A stretch of DNA of 41,607 nucleotides from Sergeia podlipaevii. Lineage: Eukaryota > Euglenozoa > Kinetoplastea > Trypanosomatida > Trypanosomatidae. The translations under genes were made by a program, and so were the position numbers. The number at the start of each line of letters is the position of its first letter. Within the stretch, counting starts at the first letter, position 1. Below, one piece after another: positions 37,466 to 41,607 of the stretch. The notes beneath the pieces are model-generated. The model saw nothing but the letters and a program-made list of their open reading frames with translations, did no database searches and was not told the origin of the DNA. The stretch spans positions 1 to 41,607 of the forward strand of contig JASANZ010002068.1 in assembly GCA_030849805.1 (NCBI GenBank), in the 5' to 3' direction.

Positions 37466-38425
37466 CTACTTAGCCTCAAGAATGCGCTGAAGTTCAGACT
37501 TCTGCTCAAGAGTAAGGAAACTAGGGAACTTGGTGGCGCACTCAATGATGAGATCACCACGAGAGGCAGTGTCGCCAGAACGTGGAAGGCCCTCACCAGC
37601 AACGCGGGTGCGATACTTGGGATGCACAATCTCATCAATCAGCACAGACAGCTCACGACCTTCCATCGTCTTCACGGTAATGGTGGTACCGCACAGTGCC
37701 TCACTGAGAGAGATGGGCACTACTACGACAAGGTCATTGCCCTCGCGGCGGAAGCGGGGGTGAGGCTGCAGCTCAAGCAGAACGTGCACATCGCCACGCG
37801 CGCAGTTTGGCGCGGTGTTGCCTCGACCATCGACAAGGAAGCTGTCCCCGTTCTTTGCACCTTTCTCCACAAACACATCGTAAGACTCGGCTGTCACCAT
37901 GGGCACGGAACCAGAAGTGGTATGCGTGCTCTGCCACGTGGCGCGACGGGTAGCGCCGTAGAACACGTCCTCGAGTGTGATGGGGAGGGTCACCTGTACA
38001 ACTGGACACTTGGGAAGTATTTTCGGCTGCACCGCCACCTCACTGAAGAACTCATGTTGATTGTTCTGCACGCCATCGATTGCGCCAACAACCTGAAAAG
38101 GATTCTCCACACCAAAGAAACGCTTGAACACAATATTAGGGTCAATGCCGTCAACATCGAGGCCACCTGGGAGTCCTTGATTACCCGTGCCACCGTGCCT
38201 CACCCCTTCGTCACCGTACAAGTCGTATACAGTACGAATCTTTGAATCAGAAAGCACGCTATACGCTTGGCATACACGCTTGAACTTGTTCATGAGGCTT
38301 TGCTGATTGAGCTCCTCAGGATGGCACTGCGGGTTGTATGCCATCGCATAGCGGCGAAAAGCCTTCGCAATCTCATCGTCCTCAGCCTGACGACTAAGAC
38401 CTAGTACTTCATAATAATCAGCCAT
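37466..38425 (-). CDS. DNAJB13/RSP16-like J-domain protein, HPD motif degenerate
   Basis: A 319-residue type II HSP40. The J domain (about 3-69) begins DYYEVLGLSR and ends near LSDSKIRTVYDLYGDEG. The catalytic HPD tripeptide, which stimulates HSP70 ATPase, is replaced by NPQ (31-33). A short linker follows, then two substrate-binding beta domains (about 140-315) with VQVTLPITLEDVFYGATRR, HPRFRREGNDL and HPKYRTRVAGEGLP. There is no zinc finger. Human DNAJB13, the radial-spoke protein RSP16 orthologue, also has a degenerate HPD and the same C-terminal pattern, so a role in the flagellar axoneme is inferred. The frame extends upstream but has only a GTG there; the ATG at 38425 follows the predicted acceptor directly. 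Confidence 0.88.
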   Translation of the reverse strand: MADYYEVLGLSRQAEDDEIAKAFRRYAMAYNPQCHPEELNQQSLMNKFKRVCQAYSVLSDSKIRTVYDLYGDEGVRHGGTGNQGLPGGLDVDGIDPNIVFKRFFGVENPFQVVGAIDGVQNNQHEFFSEVAVQPKILPKCPVVQVTLPITLEDVFYGATRRATWQSTHTTSGSVPMVTAESYDVFVEKGAKNGDSFLVDGRGNTAPNCARGDVHVLLELQPHPRFRREGNDLVVVVPISLSEALCGTTITVKTMEGRELSVLIDEIVHPKYRTRVAGEGLPRSGDTASRGDLIIECATKFPSFLTLEQKSELQRILEAK

Positions 38426-39638
38426 TCTGAAAATGACAAAAAAGTTTTGTTTTCTTCCTGATACTGAGCAAGGCTTACTCAAGTAATGTAATGTATATAT
38501 ATAACTATTGTGTAATTCAACAAAAGTAACAATGAGTATAATGAGAACAAAAATGGAAATAAGGAGGAAGAAGAAAGAATGTACAGAAATTCCAACACAC
38601 AACAAAGGTTTCACAAGTGCACGCACATGCTTATCAAACAAGCAAAATCGATCACTTTCCACAAAACTTTATCAATCCAGAGAGGTTAGTACACACACAC
38701 TCACATATATATATTGCTATTCGTTCAATTTTTTTCTGTGATATCTATAAACCTTATTAAGGAACCCGCTTTCAAACGTTGTTCACATCTTCAAATTGGA
38801 TTCTTGTTAAAAAAAAACATATGCATCACAATTCTAACAATTGAACAGAAAAAAAAAGGCGCAAGGTCAACAACAACAACAAAAACTAAACTTCGATAAT
38901 GATAATTTGATTTTTTTTCTTCTCTCATAAAAGTAATACCCCCCTTTCATTTTTTTTTTCAGATGTTCCATTTCCTCATCACTTTAATCTTCTCATTCAA
39001 AAAAAAAAAAAAACAATCAAAGACTGTACGCTTATCAAAGTACGCACCGCATGCCTTGCAAACAAGCGCAATAAAGAAAAAAGAAAAAAAAAGAAAAAAA
39101 TGACAAAACTTGCCGTATAATGTGGAAGAAAGAGCAATCTCTCTCCTAGCTCCAGTTCATCCTAGCCTAGCAACGGTAAACCAAGCCATCACAAAGTACC
39201 GGTGAGGGTAGAAGAAGAAGAAAAAAAAAGGGCTATGTGCGCGCACTCTGGCAACAGAAACCAATGATAACAAAAAAAAGAAAGAAAATGCATTAAGCCG
39301 TTCGCAACAACAGCAATAAACGCTTTACAGCTATTGCATAAAAAAAAAAAAAAAAACAGGCATCCCGGGGGAGTTACCAGGAGGTCATAGAAAAAAAAAA
39401 AATGACATAAAGGGGTGACGTACATCATGGGCACGCACTACACCACAGTAGCAAGAACAACAACAAGAGAAAGGGGAAAAAAGAAAATTAAAGATCCATG
39501 CAACAGCGAAAGTACCTCCACAGCACGTCAACATGTTTGCTTTTCCAGTGCGTATATGTGTATATTCATTAACTTTCAGCTCTTTTCCCCGTTTCTTTTC
39601 TTTTCTTTTTTTTCTTTCATTGTTGAAATTCATACTCA
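38426..39638. other. Intergenic between the J-protein and acyltransferase genes
   Basis: No gene is recognised. It contains a TA tract (about 38703-38712), A runs (about 38999-39013 and 39341-39356), an AAG/A-rich stretch (39070-39100) and a plus-strand T/C-rich segment (39592-39616) just downstream of the acyltransferase stop. Confidence 0.7.
38427..38455 (-). promoter_or_regulatory. Predicted trans-splice acceptor for the J-protein gene
   Basis: On the sense strand cttttttgtcattttcag ends with the AG at 38428-38427, followed by a single A and the ATG at 38425. This is one of the clearest acceptors in the window and implies a 1-nt 5' UTR. Confidence 0.75.
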
Positions 39639-40484
39639 CTAACCCTTCTTGCCCTGCGCAGCGGCGGTAGCAGCGTGATAAGCAATACGGTCGGGATGGC
39701 TTTCACGCAGATCAGTGATGACCTGCCATACGTGCTTAGACAACTCCTCTGCGTTGCTGAACTCAGAAGCCTCAACAGGAGCGCCAAAGGAGAAGTAGGC
39801 ATCAGCGGAGTTCATGACTGCGGAGCCACGTGGCCACAGCTTCTCCGTCCCGCTAATGCCAAGTGGCACGATCACGGCACCTTCGTCCAGTGCAAGGGAG
39901 AAGAAACCGAGGCGGAAAGGGTTGAGCGGACCTTCGGGATCCTTGTTGCGAACGCCCTCGGGAAAAACGCAGACCATGCGTCCGCGGCGTAGCTTCGTGC
40001 GAGCTTCTTCCATCATCGGGCCCACAGTACCCTTGACTGTCTCAAAGCCATCCTTTTTGTTGCGGAAGCACACCGCGAGATCGCCCGCGTTCGCCATGGA
40101 CCAACCGCCAAAAGGCACCTTGAAGAGCCCATCCTTAGCAATCCAGGAGCCGTCGCGAGGAAGCATGCTGCGGATGGAGACGAAAGGATCGGCACCGCTC
40201 AGGTGGTTCATCATAAGAATGACCTTCTTGTTCTTCGTCTCAGGAAACTTGTTCAGTACGTGGACGCGCCAAAACGGATTAAGAATGTCCATGCCAACAA
40301 AACTGACAAAGCGGAAGATGTGACCACAGATATCCTCTCGCCGCGGCTTTGGAATAAAAGGAAAGGCAAAGATAATAAAAATGCTCTGCAGCAGCCATGT
40401 CAGTATCCACTGCACCCCTAAGGAGAGCACCAAGTAGACGGTACACAGCAGACGCAGAATAAAGTGAGGACCTTCACTGCTCAT
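39639..40484 (-). CDS. 1-acyl-sn-glycerol-3-phosphate acyltransferase (PlsC family)
   Basis: A 281-residue acyltransferase that would convert lysophosphatidic acid and acyl-CoA to phosphatidic acid in glycerolipid synthesis. Two hydrophobic segments near the N-terminus (about 8-25 and 26-45) should anchor it in the endoplasmic reticulum or another membrane. The catalytic NHxSxxD box is NHLSGAD (93-99), the region around GGWSMANAGDLAVCFR (126-141) fits block II, and FPEGVRN (174-180) is the FPEGTR-type substrate-binding block III. Length is typical for the family. Acyl and acceptor specificity cannot be read from sequence. The ATG at 40484 is the first; the frame upstream has only a TTG. The upstream bases are purine-rich and the acceptor is ambiguous (nearest AG 15 nt before the ATG, better pyrimidine tracts about 75 nt or more before). 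Confidence 0.9.
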   Translation of the reverse strand: MSSEGPHFILRLLCTVYLVLSLGVQWILTWLLQSIFIIFAFPFIPKPRREDICGHIFRFVSFVGMDILNPFWRVHVLNKFPETKNKKVILMMNHLSGADPFVSIRSMLPRDGSWIAKDGLFKVPFGGWSMANAGDLAVCFRNKKDGFETVKGTVGPMMEEARTKLRRGRMVCVFPEGVRNKDPEGPLNPFRLGFFSLALDEGAVIVPLGISGTEKLWPRGSAVMNSADAYFSFGAPVEASEFSNAEELSKHVWQVITDLRESHPDRIAYHAATAAAQGKKG

Positions 40485-41607
40485 TGTTGTTGTTTTCGTC
40501 TTCTTCTTTAAATTCTTCGCTTTCGCGCTTTTTTTTATATGCAAAATCAGTTTTCTCGTGGAAAACAAAGAAACAGAATAGAAAGGTAATATCGCTCACA
40601 CAAAAAAAATAGTATTTAGCAACAACAATAGAAAAAAAAGGGACAAACAAAGCCAAAAAATAACTATTTCTTCTAAATGAGAAAAATGAAATGGAACTGT
40701 AAAAGAAAAGAAAATAGTGTCCTAAAACTCTTTGTGCGCCTCACTACCTTTCGTTACACACGCTCAAAATAGTTTGAACTTTATAAGGTGTAAGTGCTTA
40801 GCTAAAAAAATAAAAGATACTTCTAGCATTATTAAAAAAAAAAAAACGGAAAAAAAAGACAAATAATAGTGAAGTAGAAAACAAAAGCAGCAAATGTCAG
40901 GTGAGCAATAAGCAAAGTAGAGATAACACACAAACAGAGAACAAAAAGAAAAATAGCAGTGCAACTCCATAAGAAATGCAAAATTTTACGCAAATAGTGA
41001 TTATCTTTTTTAAAAGAAAAGAAAGAAAACAATAATAATAGTAATAAGAAAATATGAGATGCAATAGCACCAGCACACAAGCTGCACATGCGTACATACA
41101 ATCCATACGTCTGAACGCTCAATATATAGTAATAAGAGAAATATGTATATATATATAATAAAAACGAGCTAATGCGCGCATCCAAAAGTCCGCAATAGTG
41201 GCCTGAAAAGCGACATGACGAATATAAAATAAAGATATTCATTGCACATTGATGATACAAACCAAGAACTACAACAACAACAAGGACGCTTATATTATAA
41301 ACCAATGCCTAAATTTGGGCATGATAGGTACACAGGCATCAATAAATACTGAAAAAAATAGAGAGAAGGAAGAAGTGGTAGCTAGCACCACAAGCAACAA
41401 AACCATACAATGGAAAGAAAGAAAACAATATATATATATATATAGCTACCAGAGTAGATCACCATGCACTATGTATCTAAGATATATAAAAAAAAAATAC
41501 GTTGTGGAATTGCTGTTTAACATTAAAAGCACATAAATACACACACGGAAAAAAAAACTGCAAAGCGCGCAGACGACAATAACTACAGGACACACACCAA
41601 AATGAAA
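40485..41607. other. Non-coding upstream end of the window
   Basis: No gene is recognised. The stretch holds the 5' UTR/acceptor region of the acyltransferase gene and probably the 3' UTR of a gene beyond the window. It contains A runs (40834-40856), AAT-type repeats (41030-41047), and TA tracts (about 41144-41158 and 41430-41444). Hydrophobic minus-strand open frames here come from T-rich DNA. Confidence 0.7.

Noticed and set aside
40832..41305. A 157-residue multi-membrane protein on the minus strand
   Set aside because: Its hydrophobicity comes from T-rich low-complexity DNA, composition is Phe/Leu/Tyr/Cys-skewed, and no family features are visible.

Overview
This is a stretch of nuclear DNA from a kinetoplastid protist, almost certainly a trypanosomatid. 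All sixteen recognisable genes lie on the minus strand, none has an intron, each is separated from the next by AT-rich sequence full of homopolymers and microsatellites, and most start codons are preceded by a pyrimidine tract and an AG, as expected for spliced-leader trans-splicing of a polycistronic transcript. Tandem FeSODB-type iron superoxide dismutases, a divergent mitochondrial chaperonin 60 and RABL2 also fit. Coding sequence covers about 55% of the window. I cannot name the genus. The long spacers rich in poly(A), poly(T) and (TA)n do not resemble Leishmania, while the order SOD-SOD, small GTPase, CPN60 agrees with my memory of Leishmania chromosome 32 (unverified).

Transcription runs from right to left. 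From the upstream end: an acylglycerolphosphate acyltransferase (39639-40484); a DNAJB13/RSP16-like J protein with a degenerate HPD motif (37466-38425); a serine-rich coiled-coil protein (33960-36554); a RUS1/DUF647 membrane protein (30363-32318); an acidic hypothetical protein (27738-29240); a hypothetical protein (24064-25824); a 1265-residue probable mitochondrial protein with a C-terminal PDZ-like domain (19684-23481); an EXD1/Egalitarian-type 3'-5' exonuclease (15268-17427); a DPB4/POLE3-like histone-fold protein (12537-13034); a cation diffusion facilitator-like protein with a polyhistidine tail (10091-11710); a hypothetical protein (7941-9200); CPN60 (5573-7357); RABL2 (4137-4805); and two complete iron superoxide dismutases plus the start of a third (2239-2865, 821-1453, 1-97).

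The genes are not one pathway. As usual in trypanosomatids the array mixes unrelated functions, here oxidant defence, mitochondrial protein folding, cilium/flagellum (RABL2 and the DNAJB13-like protein), DNA replication and lipid synthesis. Control is therefore expected after transcription, through trans-splicing and 3' UTRs, and many spacers exceed 1 kb, two of them 2.2 kb.

The most unusual signals are: the nearest AG lies within 0-5 nt of the ATG in 11 of 16 genes, implying almost leaderless coding regions behind the spliced leader; a CDF-like protein that appears to lack the metal-binding residues but carries a His-rich tail; a J protein with NPQ in place of HPD; and an array of SOD genes ending in an atypical SDL tripeptide. 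I found no mobile element, tRNA, rRNA or CRISPR array.
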